From Mitsuaria sp. GD03876 (lineage in GTDB: Bacteria > Pseudomonadota > Gammaproteobacteria > Burkholderiales > Burkholderiaceae_C), in contig NZ_JAOCCU010000035.1 in the NCBI RefSeq assembly GCF_029840635.1, positions 1 through 64,000 on the forward strand: DNA of 64,000 bases, written 5' to 3'. The position numbers and the translations under genes are program-made. Shown in pieces: positions 34,746-43,203 of this stretch (position 1 is the first letter of the stretch; every line of letters begins with the position of its first letter). Under the pieces are notes generated by a model, which did not search any database, was not told the DNA's origin, and saw nothing but the letters and a program-made list of their open reading frames with translations.

Positions 34746-34988
34746 TCAGCCGTGCCGGCCGTGGCGGCTCTTGGGCTTGCGGCCGTCCATGTCGGTCAGC
34801 TGGGTCTTGAGCAGCGCCATCAGCACGCGGGCGTTGGCCTCGGTCATGACCAGCAGCGTGCTGGGCTCGAGGCCCTCGACCGGCTCGCGTTCCTTGACGA
34901 GGGCGTCCACCTTGAAGGTCACCAGGCCGCTGGTGCTCGAGTTGGACGCGGCCTTGAACTTCTGGACTTCGATGTGATGCGTCTTCAT
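34746..34988 (-). CDS. Small conserved hypothetical protein
   Basis: An 80-residue soluble protein with the segment SGLVTFKVDALVKEREPVEGLEPSTLLVMTEANARVLMALLK and a basic tail ending in HGRHG. It shows no membrane helix or metal motif and I do not recognise a function. It lies six bases downstream of the DUF808 gene on the same strand and so is probably cotranscribed with it. Confidence 0.6.
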   Translation of the reverse strand: MKTHHIEVQKFKAASNSSTSGLVTFKVDALVKEREPVEGLEPSTLLVMTEANARVLMALLKTQLTDMDGRKPKSRHGRHG

Positions 34989-34994
34989 GGGGCG

Positions 34995-35909
34995 TCATTC
35001 TCGGCGATGCCGCAGGCGCTGGATACCGGTCACCACGGCGACGACCACGATGCCCGCCCCGATGCCGACGATCGCGTCGCCCAGCATGCCCGCGACCGAG
35101 GCCGCGAAGCCGCTCAGGTGCAGGCCCTCGACCGCGTGCTGGATCGCGTGGTGCAGCACCGGCGCGCCGTGCGTCAGGATGCCGCCGCCGACCAGGAACA
35201 TCGCCACGGTGCCGGCCACCGACAGCGCCTTCATCAGCCATGGCGCCAGCCACAGCAGGCCGCGGCCCAGCGCCTGCTGCCAGGCGGCGGCCTTGCGGCT
35301 GAGCCACAGGCCGGCGTCGTCCAGCTTCACGATGCCGGCCACCAGGCCGTACACGCCGATCGTCATCAGGATCGCGATGCCCGACAGCACCAGCAGCCGC
35401 GTCGTGAACGACGCGTCGGCGACGGTGCCCAGCGTGATCGCGATGATCTCGGCGGAGAGGATGAAGTCGGTCCGGATGGCGCCCTTGACCTTGTCGCGCT
35501 CGAGCGCGGCGAGGTCGATCGCCGGGTCCTTCACCGCCTCGAGCAGGGCGGCCTCGTGGGCCTTGTCCTCGGGGCCGTGCAGCCACTTGTGGGCGAGCTT
35601 CTCGACGCCCTCGAAGCACAGGTAGGCGCCGCCCACCATCAGCAGCGGCGTGACCAGCCAGGGCGCCCAGGCGCTGATCGCCAGCGCGGCCGGCACCAGG
35701 ATGGCCTTGTTGACCATCGAGCCCTTGAACACGCCCCAGACGACCGGCAGCTCGCGGTCGGCGCTGACGCCGGTGACCTGCTGCGCGTTCAGCGCCAGGT
35801 CGTCGCCGAGCACGCCCGACGTCTTCTTGGCGGCCATCTTGGAGAGCAGGGCCACGTCGTCCAGGACGGTGGTGATGTCGTCGAGCAGTGCGAGCAGGCT
35901 GGAGGCCAT
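34995..35909 (-). CDS. DUF808 (YedI-like) membrane protein
   Basis: A 304-residue inner-membrane protein opening with the family signature [35 protein letters not shown]. It has several hydrophobic helices, including [32 protein letters not shown], and a KLAHKW loop. The YedI family has no established function. The start has GGAACGGGAC upstream but only a modest ribosome site. It diverges from the thioredoxin-like gene across a 113-bp gap. Confidence 0.85.
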   Translation of the reverse strand: MASSLLALLDDITTVLDDVALLSKMAAKKTSGVLGDDLALNAQQVTGVSADRELPVVWGVFKGSMVNKAILVPAALAISAWAPWLVTPLLMVGGAYLCFEGVEKLAHKWLHGPEDKAHEAALLEAVKDPAIDLAALERDKVKGAIRTDFILSAEIIAITLGTVADASFTTRLLVLSGIAILMTIGVYGLVAGIVKLDDAGLWLSRKAAAWQQALGRGLLWLAPWLMKALSVAGTVAMFLVGGGILTHGAPVLHHAIQHAVEGLHLSGFAASVAGMLGDAIVGIGAGIVVVAVVTGIQRLRHRRE

Positions 35910-36022
35910 GGCGGAGGAGTCCCGTTCCCTGAGGGTGATGATTTGTGCGAAACCCGCCTTTGTACCCGAAGCCAGCCCTGTCCTCCGTCATGGTTTCGTC
36001 GCCGGTGGCACACTCGCGCGTC

Positions 36023-36505
36023 ATGAAACGCCGCACCGCCTCCCTCCTGCTCGCCGCCGCGTTCGCCGCGGTGTCCGCCACCCCGGCCCTGGCCGCCGAC
36101 GCCGCTCCCGGCGCCGGCCCGTACGACGAGCAGGCCGACGCCCGCGCCGACATCAACAACGCCGTCGCCCGCGCCGCCAAGGAAGGCAAGCAGGTGCTGG
36201 TGGTCTACGGCGCCAACTGGTGCAAGGACTGCCTGGCGCTGAACCGCGGCTTCGGCCAGGGCCACCTGGGCACCTCGGTCGACAAGCGCTTCGTGACGGT
36301 GAAGGTCAACGTCGGCCGCTTCGACCGCAACGTCGACGTCGCCAACCAGATGGGCGTCACGCTGAAGAAAGGCATCCCGACGGTGGCCGTGCTCGGCACC
36401 GACGGCCAGGTGCTCGGCACCACCAAGGGCGGCGAACTCGCCGACGCCCGCAACATGGGCGAGGACGCCGTGATGCAGGTGCTGGAGTCGCTCGGCAAGA
36501 GCTGA
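36023..36505 (+). CDS. Exported thioredoxin-like protein
   Basis: A 160-residue protein. A signal peptide (RRTASLLLAAAFAAVSATPALAA) leads to a thioredoxin fold with active-site WCKDC, a KVNVGRFDRN segment and the cis-proline loop KGIPTVAVL. It acts in the periplasm, either reducing disulfides or supplying electrons to haem or cysteine maturation. ATG 36023 starts the signal peptide. A longer frame from 35945 has no signal and no ribosome site. Confidence 0.85.
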   Translation: MKRRTASLLLAAAFAAVSATPALAADAAPGAGPYDEQADARADINNAVARAAKEGKQVLVVYGANWCKDCLALNRGFGQGHLGTSVDKRFVTVKVNVGRFDRNVDVANQMGVTLKKGIPTVAVLGTDGQVLGTTKGGELADARNMGEDAVMQVLESLGKS

Positions 36506-36591
36506 ACGCCCGCGGCGACCGGCCCGGGCCGCAGATCGATGCGTAGGCATGGATTCGGGTCGCCGGGGTTCCAGGTTTTGCTGTTGAGGAC

Positions 36592-36660
36592 TGACCCCCG
36601 ATAGCCCTTCGGCTATCGCCGGGACCGAGGTCCGAACGGACGCCCCGCGATCAGGGGTCA
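36592..36660. repeat. Multi-hairpin element beside the RAYT gene (REP-like)
   Basis: Outer arms TGACCCC (36592-36598) and GGGGTCA (36654-36660) enclose a perfect hairpin CGATAGCC-CTTC-GGCTATCG (36599-36618) and a small GTCCG-AA-CGGAC hairpin (36630-36641). The element sits directly upstream of a REP-associated tyrosine transposase, where REP or BIME sequences are expected. Other copies were not found in this window. Confidence 0.5.
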
Positions 36661-36666
36661 AGTCTT

Positions 36667-36705
36667 GCGCCCGACGCCGAAACCGGCTTCGGGCGCTTGT
36701 CTTTT
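36667..36705 (+). terminator. Strong hairpin with T-run upstream of the RAYT gene
   Basis: GCGCCCGA (36667-36674) pairs with TCGGGCGC (36689-36696), with an inner GCCG/CGGC stem, followed by TTGTCTTTT. It could terminate the thioredoxin-like transcript or belong to the neighbouring repeat element. Confidence 0.6.
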
Positions 36706-36731
36706 GTGCGGTCATCGCCTAGTTATTGGGC

Positions 36732-37562
36732 ATGGCCAGGCCCCTACGCATCGAGTTCCCCGGCGCCGTCTATCACGTCGCGACGCGCGGCGACGCGTCG
36801 GTGTTCGCCGACGACGACGATCGCCAGGCGATGCTGGCGCTGATCCAGCAGGCGGCCGAGCGCTTCGACGCCCAGGTGCTCGCCTACGGGCTGGGGCGCG
36901 ACCATTACGAGCTGCTGCTGTTCACGCGGCAAGCCAACCTCTCCCGGCTGATGCGCCACCTGAACGGCGTCTACACCCAGGCGCACAACCGCCGGCATGG
37001 GCAGATCGGGCATGTGTTCCAGGGACGCTTCAAGGCGGTGCTGGTGGACCGGGAGCATCTGCTGCTGGACGCCTGCCGCTACGTGGAATTGATCGGGCGG
37101 CGCGCCGGGCTGGCGTCGTCGCCGGCGAGCTGGCGCTGGAGCAGCCTGCAGGCGCACGCCGGACTGGTGCCGGCGCCGGCGTGGCTGGAGGTCGACGGGC
37201 TGTGGACGAACGTGCTGGGTCGCGTGCCGCAGAACACCGCGGATCGCCGGAAAGCGGCGCAGCGGTATCAGGCGATCGTGGAATCGGAGCCGGATCTCGA
37301 CATCTGGGGGCAGCTGCGGCAGCAGATCTTCCTGGGCGACGCGGCTTTCGTGCAACGCACGGTGCGCCAGAGCGAACGGCCGGCGAGGACGCCACGTCCG
37401 CGGCGCTGGGGCGACTGGCTCAAGGCCAGTGGCAGTCGCGAGGAGGCGCTGTATCGCGCCCATACCGAAGGCGGGCAGTCGATGACCGAACTCGCCCGGG
37501 AACTGGGTCTGTCGGTATCACGCGTGAGCCGGCTCATTGCCGGCCATGAAAGGCAGCGCTAA
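36732..37562 (+). CDS. REP-associated tyrosine transposase (RAYT) with altered HUH motif
   Basis: A 276-residue IS200-like protein. The opening MARPLRIEFPGAVYHVATRGD and the later LMRHLNGVYTQAHNRRHGQIGHVFQGRFKAVLVD are the RAYT signatures. The place of the catalytic HUH is DHYELLLF: the first His (58) is kept, but the second is replaced by Glu (60), so single-strand nicking is doubtful. The C-terminus adds a helix-turn-helix (MTELARELGLSVSRVSRLIAGH), which suggests a shift to DNA binding. No terminal repeats of an insertion sequence are present. ATG 36732 was chosen as the domain start. Confidence 0.85.
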   Translation: MARPLRIEFPGAVYHVATRGDASVFADDDDRQAMLALIQQAAERFDAQVLAYGLGRDHYELLLFTRQANLSRLMRHLNGVYTQAHNRRHGQIGHVFQGRFKAVLVDREHLLLDACRYVELIGRRAGLASSPASWRWSSLQAHAGLVPAPAWLEVDGLWTNVLGRVPQNTADRRKAAQRYQAIVESEPDLDIWGQLRQQIFLGDAAFVQRTVRQSERPARTPRPRRWGDWLKASGSREEALYRAHTEGGQSMTELARELGLSVSRVSRLIAGHERQR

Positions 37563-37568
37563 GCCGCC

Positions 37569-38045
37569 TTAATGCAGCGCCCGCGCGGGAGCGGCGGGAC
37601 ACGCGGCGATCGATTCGTTGGACTCGGCGGCCTCGTTCCAGGCGGCGGTCGTGAGTTCGCGCGCGGCGCCCAGTTGGTGGCAGAGCTCGGCGACACCCAG
37701 GCCATCGGCCTCGCCCTCGGGCAGCGGCATCGCCGACACCTCGCCCGGCAGGTCCGCCAGCGCGCCCAGCAGCTGGAACAGCAGTTCCAGGTCAGGCGCC
37801 GCTTCCGGCGACTGCTGCTGACGCGCCAGCCCCAGGCTGCGGCACAGGTAGAAGCAGGCTTCCGCCGCCTGGTCGCACATCGCGTGCGACAGCGCCAACT
37901 GCTCCAGCGCCTCGGCCCGGGCCGCCTGGGCGGCCGGTGCGTCCGAGCGGTCCGCCAACGCGTCCAGCGCGGCGGACGCCGGCGGGACGGCGATCGCGTC
38001 GTCGTCCTGGGGCAGCAGCGGGGCAGCGGTCTTGGAGTTCGCCAT
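37569..38045 (-). CDS. Hypothetical Ala-rich helical protein
   Basis: A 158-residue soluble protein, Ala/Leu/Glu rich and helical. Helices such as LEQLALSHAMCDQAAEACFYLCRSLGLARQ (about 46-75) look like repeat-type (TPR-like) packing. No family is recognised. It ends seven bases from the RAYT stop, convergently, and lies 194 bp from GlmU, with an overlapping palindrome in that gap. Confidence 0.5.
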   Translation of the reverse strand: MANSKTAAPLLPQDDDAIAVPPASAALDALADRSDAPAAQAARAEALEQLALSHAMCDQAAEACFYLCRSLGLARQQQSPEAAPDLELLFQLLGALADLPGEVSAMPLPEGEADGLGVAELCHQLGAARELTTAAWNEAAESNESIAACPAAPARALH

Positions 38046-38178
38046 ATCAGTTCAGCTGGGGAACAGCGGGTCAGCCGGTCAACGGGTCGGATGCTAGGCA
38101 AGGTCCGGCAAACGCGCCTCCCATGGCTCGGGGGGAGCATCCACCGGTTCGGTGCCAAAGCCGCCGACCCCGTGAACT

Positions 38179-38200
38179 TGTCACGATTCGTGACACGAAT
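38179..38200. promoter_or_regulatory. Overlapping palindromes upstream of the Ala-rich gene
   Basis: TGTCACGA-T-TCGTGACA (38179-38195) is a perfect 17-bp palindrome. A second perfect palindrome, ATTCGTG-A-CACGAAT (38186-38200), overlaps it. Palindromes of this size are typical dimeric repressor sites. The nearest gene start is at 38045 on the minus strand, about 135 bp away, and the glmU stop lies 40 bp to the right. Confidence 0.4.
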
Positions 38201-38239
38201 TGGCTGAGCTTACGGCGTTTCCTGACCGTTTTGGGTGAA

Positions 38240-39613
38240 TCACTTCACCTTCTTGGGACGGCTCCAGCCGGAAATCACGGTTTGTCGGCCTCGCGCCACA
38301 GCCAACTGGCCCGGCGCGACGTCCTTGGTGATCGTCGAGCCGCCGCCGATGGTGGCGCCGTCGCCCAGCGTGACCGGCGCGACCAGCACGCAGTTCGACC
38401 CCACGTGCACGTCCGCGCCGATGGTGGTGCGGAACTTGTTGGCGCCGTCGTAGTTGGCGGTGATGCTGCCGGCGCCGTAGTTGACCCGCTCGCCGACGGT
38501 GGCGTCGCCCAGGTAGGCCAGGTGGTTCGCCTTGGCGCCCTTGGCCAGCGTCGAGTTCTTCACCTCGACGAAGTTGCCGATGTGGACCTCCGCGCCCAGC
38601 TGCGCGCCCGGGCGCAGCCGCGCGAACGGGCCGATCAGCGCGCCTTCGCCGACGCTGGCGCCGGCGGCCTCGCCGTCGATGTGGGTGAACTCGTGGATGC
38701 GCGCGTTCGCGCCGATCGTCGCGTTGCGGATCACGCAGTTGGCGCCGACGCGCACGCCGTCGCCCAGCGTGACCTCGCCCTCGAAGACGCAGTTGACGTC
38801 GATCTCGACGTCCTTGCCGCACTGCAGCGTGCCGCGCAGGTCGAAGCGGGCCGGATCGGCCAGCCGCACGCCGGCGGTCATCAGCGACTCGGCCTGGACG
38901 AGCTGGAAGCGCCGCTCCAGCTGCGCCAGCTGCGACGGGCTGTTCACGCCGAGCACCTCGGTCTCGTCGGCCGTCTTCACGCCGACGACCGCCACGCCCT
39001 CGGCCACCGCCATCGCCACGATGTCGGTCAGGTAGTACTCGCCCTGGGCGTTGTTGTTGTCGAGCTGGCCGACCCAGCGCTTCAGCGCCTCGGTCGGGGC
39101 GGCCATGATGCCGGTGTAGCACTCGCGGATGGCCCGCTGCGCGTCGCTGGCGTCCTTGTGCTCGACGATGGCCTTCACCTGCTCGCCGTCGCGCACGATG
39201 CGGCCGTAGCCGGTCGGGTCGGCGTATTCGATGGTCAGCAGCACCAGCCGCTCGCCGCCGCAGGCCTCGACCAGCGCGCGGGTCGTCGCGGTGCTGATCA
39301 ACGGGGTGTCGCCGCTCAGGATCAGCGTGGTGCCGCCGGCGCCCAGCGCGGGGACGGTCTGCTGGATCGCGTGGCCGGTGCCCAGCTGCGGCTCCTGGCG
39401 GACGAAGCGCACGCCCTCGCCGGCGAGGGCCGCCTCGACCTGGTCGGCGCCGTGGCCGGTGATGACGATGCGGGCATCGGCGTCCAGCGCCGCGGTGTTG
39501 CCCAGCACGTGCTTGAGCAGCGCGCGCCCGGCCAGCTTGTGCAGCACCTTGGGCAGGCTGGACTTCATGCGGGTGCCCTTGCCCGCGGCCATGACGACGA
39601 TGTTCAGCGACAT
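38240..39613 (-). CDS. glmU: Bifunctional UDP-GlcNAc pyrophosphorylase / glucosamine-1-P acetyltransferase
   Basis: A 457-residue cytoplasmic enzyme that acetylates glucosamine-1-phosphate and couples it to UTP, giving UDP-GlcNAc for peptidoglycan and lipopolysaccharide. The nucleotidyltransferase signature MAAGKGTRMKSSLPKVLHK is at residues 8-26. The C-terminal left-handed beta-helix has repeated hexapeptides (IGPFARLRPGAQLGAEVHIGNFVEVKNS, YLGDATVGERVNYGAGSITANYDG). Length and domains are normal. A terminator-type hairpin with a T-run ends only a few bases before its ATG and no Shine-Dalgarno sequence is visible. Confidence 0.97.
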   Translation of the reverse strand: MSLNIVVMAAGKGTRMKSSLPKVLHKLAGRALLKHVLGNTAALDADARIVITGHGADQVEAALAGEGVRFVRQEPQLGTGHAIQQTVPALGAGGTTLILSGDTPLISTATTRALVEACGGERLVLLTIEYADPTGYGRIVRDGEQVKAIVEHKDASDAQRAIRECYTGIMAAPTEALKRWVGQLDNNNAQGEYYLTDIVAMAVAEGVAVVGVKTADETEVLGVNSPSQLAQLERRFQLVQAESLMTAGVRLADPARFDLRGTLQCGKDVEIDVNCVFEGEVTLGDGVRVGANCVIRNATIGANARIHEFTHIDGEAAGASVGEGALIGPFARLRPGAQLGAEVHIGNFVEVKNSTLAKGAKANHLAYLGDATVGERVNYGAGSITANYDGANKFRTTIGADVHVGSNCVLVAPVTLGDGATIGGGSTITKDVAPGQLAVARGRQTVISGWSRPKKVK

Positions 39614-39616
39614 ATG

Positions 39617-39650
39617 AAAAATCGCGGTTCCCTGTGGAGAAACCGCGATT
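39617..39650 (-). terminator. Rho-independent terminator just before the glmU start
   Basis: AATCGCGGTT (39620-39629) and AACCGCGATT (39641-39650) pair perfectly with an 11-base loop. On the minus strand the hairpin is followed by T residues and then, three bases on, by the glmU ATG. It would end the DUF4136 lipoprotein transcript, or act as an attenuator for glmU. Confidence 0.8.
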
Positions 39651-39731
39651 ATCGGGGCCGGCCCGTGACGCGGGTGCCGCGCCGCGGTGACCGGTTGTCG
39701 CCGGAGTCGGGCGCCCGGAGGCGCCCGTCGC

Positions 39732-40373
39732 TCACTTCGAGCCGGGCAGTTGCACGCTGACGCGGTGCGGCTCGGGACGGGTCTGCGGGAAGTCGGTCAG
39801 CGAGGCCTCGAACAGCGCGCCGAACAGCTCCTTGCCGCCTTCGGTGAGCCCGTCGTTGGAGGCGCGCGCCTCGTACAGCGGCTCGTTGCTCTTGCGGTCG
39901 CGCAGCAGCATCGCGACCTCGCGGTCGTAGCGGCGCTCCATCATCGGATCCATCGGGTACGCGTAGCCCCAGCGGCTGTAGTACGGGCGCCAGGCCGGGC
40001 CGTAGCGCCAGCCCCAGTAGCTGCCGTTCCAGCGCCACCACAGCGGATCGTCCCAGGGGGCGGGGCCGGAGCGGGTAATGCGCGCGCCCAGCGAGACGAC
40101 GACGTCGGACTGCTTCGGATCGGCGGCTTCGGTGAAGCCGGCCTTGAGCAGCGCGCCGCGGGCGGCGTCCTCGAGCGCGGCCTGGTTGGCCTCGTTGCGC
40201 TGCTGCGAGGGCAGCCGCTCGAACGCGAAGCTGCCGGGCTGGCGGCCGGCGGGCCAGCTGCCGAAGGTCTGCGCGTCCGCGGTGACGGTATTCAGGCCGG
40301 CGCAGCCCGCGAGGGACAAGGCCGCCGCCGCCCCCAGGCTCAGCAGGGCGATTCGACGATTCAAGGTGAACAT
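39732..40373 (-). CDS. DUF4136-family lipoprotein
   Basis: A 213-residue envelope lipoprotein. The lipobox LAGC (Cys about 23) follows a hydrophobic signal. The DUF4136 features are an N-terminal TFGSWPAGRQPGSFAFERLPSQ, a VVVSLGARI strand, a Trp/Tyr-rich insert with WWRWNGSYWGWRYG, and a C-terminal VSVQLPGSK. The function is unknown. ATG 40373 has a good GGAGG eight bases upstream. The gene is followed by the terminator that abuts glmU. Confidence 0.8.
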   Translation of the reverse strand: MFTLNRRIALLSLGAAAALSLAGCAGLNTVTADAQTFGSWPAGRQPGSFAFERLPSQQRNEANQAALEDAARGALLKAGFTEAADPKQSDVVVSLGARITRSGPAPWDDPLWWRWNGSYWGWRYGPAWRPYYSRWGYAYPMDPMMERRYDREVAMLLRDRKSNEPLYEARASNDGLTEGGKELFGALFEASLTDFPQTRPEPHRVSVQLPGSK

Positions 40374-40545
40374 GGTGACCTCCAGTCGGATACCGCGATG
40401 GGTCGTCGACCAGGGCAGTTGCTGCGCCCGGCGACGCCGATCGTCGGCGTGACGGTGCAACGATTGTGGCCCGAGCCGGTTGACCCGCGCGTGCGGAGCG
40501 CGTGACGGTGCGGTAAGCGGCGGGTTTCTCTTCGTTGGAAAGCGC

Positions 40546-40570
40546 GAAGCCCGGCGCGGGGCCGGGCTTC
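40546..40570. terminator. GC-rich hairpin after ttcA
   Basis: GAAGCCCGGC (40546-40555) and GCCGGGCTTC (40561-40570) are perfect complements with a five-base loop. On the minus strand only GCGCTTT follows, so the T-run is weak. It lies 42 bases beyond the ttcA stop. Confidence 0.55.
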
Positions 40571-40611
40571 GGGGGGGGCTCGCATCGGGCGAGGGCGCGA
40601 AAGGGCGGCGC

Positions 40612-41619
40612 TCAGTCGTCGCTGGCGGCCGAGTAGGCCTCGCCCGCGTCGTCGACCGGCGCGGGGATCGCCTGGCCGGGACGCACCAGCGTCACGACGC
40701 CGGCGGCCGGCGCCGGGGTGCCGCACTGCTCGTCCTCGTCGAAGGCGATGTCGCCGTCGGCGACCGGCGCGCCGGTGGCCTTGATCGTCTGGAACGGGAA
40801 CAGGTTCTTGTCCAGCATGTGCGAGGGCACGATGTTGCCCATCGCGGTGAACATGTTGTCGACGCGGCCGGGGAAGCGGCGGTCCCAGTCCTGGAGCATC
40901 GCCTTGACGGTGGCGCGCTGCAGGTTGGGCTGGCTGCCGCAGAGGTTGCACGGAATGATCGGGAACTCGCGGTGCTCGGCCCAGCGCTCCAGGTCGGATT
41001 CCTTCACGTACGCCAGCGGGCGGATCACGACGTTCTTGCCGTCGTCGCTGACCAGCTTGGGCGGCATGCCCTTCATGCGGCTGCCGAAGAACATGTTCAG
41101 CATCAGCGTGGTGACGATGTCGTCGCGGTGGTGGCCCAGCGCGATCTTGGTCGCGCCGAGCTCGCCGGCCACGCGGTACAGGATGCCGCGGCGCAGGCGC
41201 GAGCACAGCGAGCAGGTCGTCTTGCCCTCGGGGACGAGGCGCTTGACGATCGAGTAGGTGTCTTGCTCCTCGATGTGGAAGTCCACGCCGCGCGACTTCA
41301 GGTAGGCGGGCAGCACGTCCTCGGGGAAGCCGGGCTGCTTCTGGTCGAGGTTGACGGCGACGATGTCGAACTTGATCGGCGCGCGGTCGCGCAGGTTGAT
41401 CAGGATGTCCAGCAGCGAGTAGCTGTCCTTGCCGCCGGACACGCAGACCATGACCTTGTCGCCGTCCTCGATCATGTTGAAGTCGCCGATGGCCTGGCCC
41501 ACCTGGCGATGCAGCCGCTTGGAGAGCTTGTTCATCTCGTGGGCGTGCTTCTTGGCGGCGGCGTCCGCGGCGGCCTGTTCAGTGGCGGCGGCGTCTTGGA
41601 TCAGGGTTTCGGTCGTCAT
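40612..41619 (-). CDS. ttcA: tRNA 2-thiocytidine biosynthesis protein TtcA
   Basis: A 335-residue enzyme that thiolates cytidine 32 of tRNA. The PP-loop SGGKDS is near residue 62, the first CxxC pair is in [12 protein letters not shown] and the second in [12 protein letters not shown]; together they hold the [4Fe-4S] cluster. A C-terminal tail of about 40 acidic residues is longer than usual. It starts four bases after the oxidoreductase-FolB fusion on the same strand, so the genes form an operon. Confidence 0.95.
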   Translation of the reverse strand: MTTETLIQDAAATEQAAADAAAKKHAHEMNKLSKRLHRQVGQAIGDFNMIEDGDKVMVCVSGGKDSYSLLDILINLRDRAPIKFDIVAVNLDQKQPGFPEDVLPAYLKSRGVDFHIEEQDTYSIVKRLVPEGKTTCSLCSRLRRGILYRVAGELGATKIALGHHRDDIVTTLMLNMFFGSRMKGMPPKLVSDDGKNVVIRPLAYVKESDLERWAEHREFPIIPCNLCGSQPNLQRATVKAMLQDWDRRFPGRVDNMFTAMGNIVPSHMLDKNLFPFQTIKATGAPVADGDIAFDEDEQCGTPAPAAGVVTLVRPGQAIPAPVDDAGEAYSAASDD

Positions 41620-41623
41620 GGGG

Positions 41624-43048
41624 TCACCATTGGCCGCATTCGGCGGAGATCGCGACTTGGCAGTCGGGGAAGATTTCGAGCTTGGTCACCTTGATGCGCA
41701 CGCCCACGACGCCGGCGAGCTTCATCAGCCGGACGCAGAGCTTGCCCAGCAGGGCTTCGAGGAGGTCGGTGTGCTCGGCGGTGCACTCGTCGATGATGAT
41801 GGTGCGCACCCGGCGGTAGTCCAGCACGTGGCCGATGTCGGCATCGCGCGAGACGATGGTCTGGGCGCCGAGGTTGACCTCGGCGTCGACCTCGATGGGC
41901 TGCGGGCCCTCGCGCTCGAAGTCGAGCACGCCGAGGTTGGCGCCGAAGCGCAGGCCCTTGATGTGGATGACCTGGCGGTTGGTGCGGCGCAGCGCCGGCG
42001 GCGGCTGCGATTCGCGCAGCGGGCGCAGGAAGGCCTCGATCTGCTTGGCGGCGACGACGCCGTCGCCCAGCGCGGTCTGCACGCAGGGATGCTGGCGGCC
42101 GCTGGCGTCGCCGGCGACGAACAGGCCCAGCACGCCGAAGCGGGGTTCGTCGCGGAACGGCTGCGACGGCGCGGTGACGCCGGCGCGCTGCAGCGCGTCG
42201 GCGACCTGCAGCCAGGCGGAGGCCTCGGGCTCGTAGCCGAGCAGCACGGCCACGTGGTCGAAGCGTTCCTCGCCGTAGGCCTTGGACGTGACGGTGACGC
42301 CGTCGGCGGCGGCGTTCACGGCGGTGGGCAGCGACTGGGCGGGCCGGCGGCGCAGGCCGGGCGCGCCGTCGAGCTGCTGGATCAGGTGGGTCTGGGCGCG
42401 CCAGTCGGAGCGCGACCACAGCGTCACCGCATGGCCGCGGACGGCGAGGTACAGGGCGTTCTCGATCGCGTTGTCGCCGCCGCCCAGCAGCAGGACCTTG
42501 CCCGGCGGGAGGCGGTCGCGGACGGCGGTCAGCTCGATCGCGTCCATCACGCGGTCGTGGCGGTCGCCGGCGGGGTAGAGCGGCAGCGGATGACGCGGCG
42601 TCAGCCCGGTGGCGAGCAGCAGCGAACGGGCGCGCAGCGGGCGCAGGCCGGTGGCGTCGCGCGATTCCGGCGCGCCGGGGGCGTTGGCGGCGAAGGCGGG
42701 GCCGCCGTCGAAGTAGAGCGTCCAGCCCTGCTCGGCCTGCCAGTCGAGGTGGTGGACCGTCTGGCCGGTCAGCGCGTGGACGCCGGACTGGGCGGCGGCG
42801 TGGCCGGCGTAGCGCTCGCCCAGCTCGGCGAGGGACTCGGCGGGCGAGCCCAGCAGCCAGTCCTGCCGGTAGTCCAGCGGGCGCAGGCTGTCGCACAGGC
42901 GCGGGGCGCGCTCGATCAGCGCGACGCTCAGGCCCAGCTGCGAGAGCCAGCTCGCGGCGCTGCAGCCGGCCGGACCGCCGCCGACGATGGCGGCGTCGAC
43001 GAGCGCGGGCAGGCTGGCGGGCTGGCGGTCTGGCGTGGGCTGGGACAT
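41624..43048 (-). CDS. FAD oxidoreductase fused to dihydroneopterin aldolase (FolB)
   Basis: A 474-residue single-chain fusion. Residues about 15-345 are a thioredoxin-reductase-like two-dinucleotide-binding flavoprotein: the FAD motif is [19 protein letters not shown], the NAD(P)H motif is [18 protein letters not shown], and a C-terminal FAD-contact motif [14 protein letters not shown] follows. No CxxC disulfide is seen. Residues about 360-474 are a complete Fol[25 protein letters not shown], then the catalytic Lys region [13 protein letters not shown]. FolB releases glycolaldehyde from dihydroneopterin in folate synthesis. Neither part looks truncated. It is four bases upstream of ttcA. Confidence 0.8.
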   Translation of the reverse strand: MSQPTPDRQPASLPALVDAAIVGGGPAGCSAASWLSQLGLSVALIERAPRLCDSLRPLDYRQDWLLGSPAESLAELGERYAGHAAAQSGVHALTGQTVHHLDWQAEQGWTLYFDGGPAFAANAPGAPESRDATGLRPLRARSLLLATGLTPRHPLPLYPAGDRHDRVMDAIELTAVRDRLPPGKVLLLGGGDNAIENALYLAVRGHAVTLWSRSDWRAQTHLIQQLDGAPGLRRRPAQSLPTAVNAAADGVTVTSKAYGEERFDHVAVLLGYEPEASAWLQVADALQRAGVTAPSQPFRDEPRFGVLGLFVAGDASGRQHPCVQTALGDGVVAAKQIEAFLRPLRESQPPPALRRTNRQVIHIKGLRFGANLGVLDFEREGPQPIEVDAEVNLGAQTIVSRDADIGHVLDYRRVRTIIIDECTAEHTDLLEALLGKLCVRLMKLAGVVGVRIKVTKLEIFPDCQVAISAECGQW

Positions 43049-43203
43049 GGGGAAGGGGGCGTGGCGGCGGCCGGGGTTGGCCGGAGCAAACCGGGGATTA
43101 TCCCGGATGGGCGCCGCCAGCGGCCATCCGGGGCCTTGCCGCCCGCCGCCACGGGGCGCGGGCGGTGACGGGCTTCACGGGTGAGGCGGGGAGGGCGGGG
43201 GCG

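Noticed and set aside
36732..37562. Complete IS200/IS605-type insertion sequence
   Set aside because: Only the RAYT-like gene is present; no accessory gene, target repeat or defined ends were seen, and the catalytic motif is altered.
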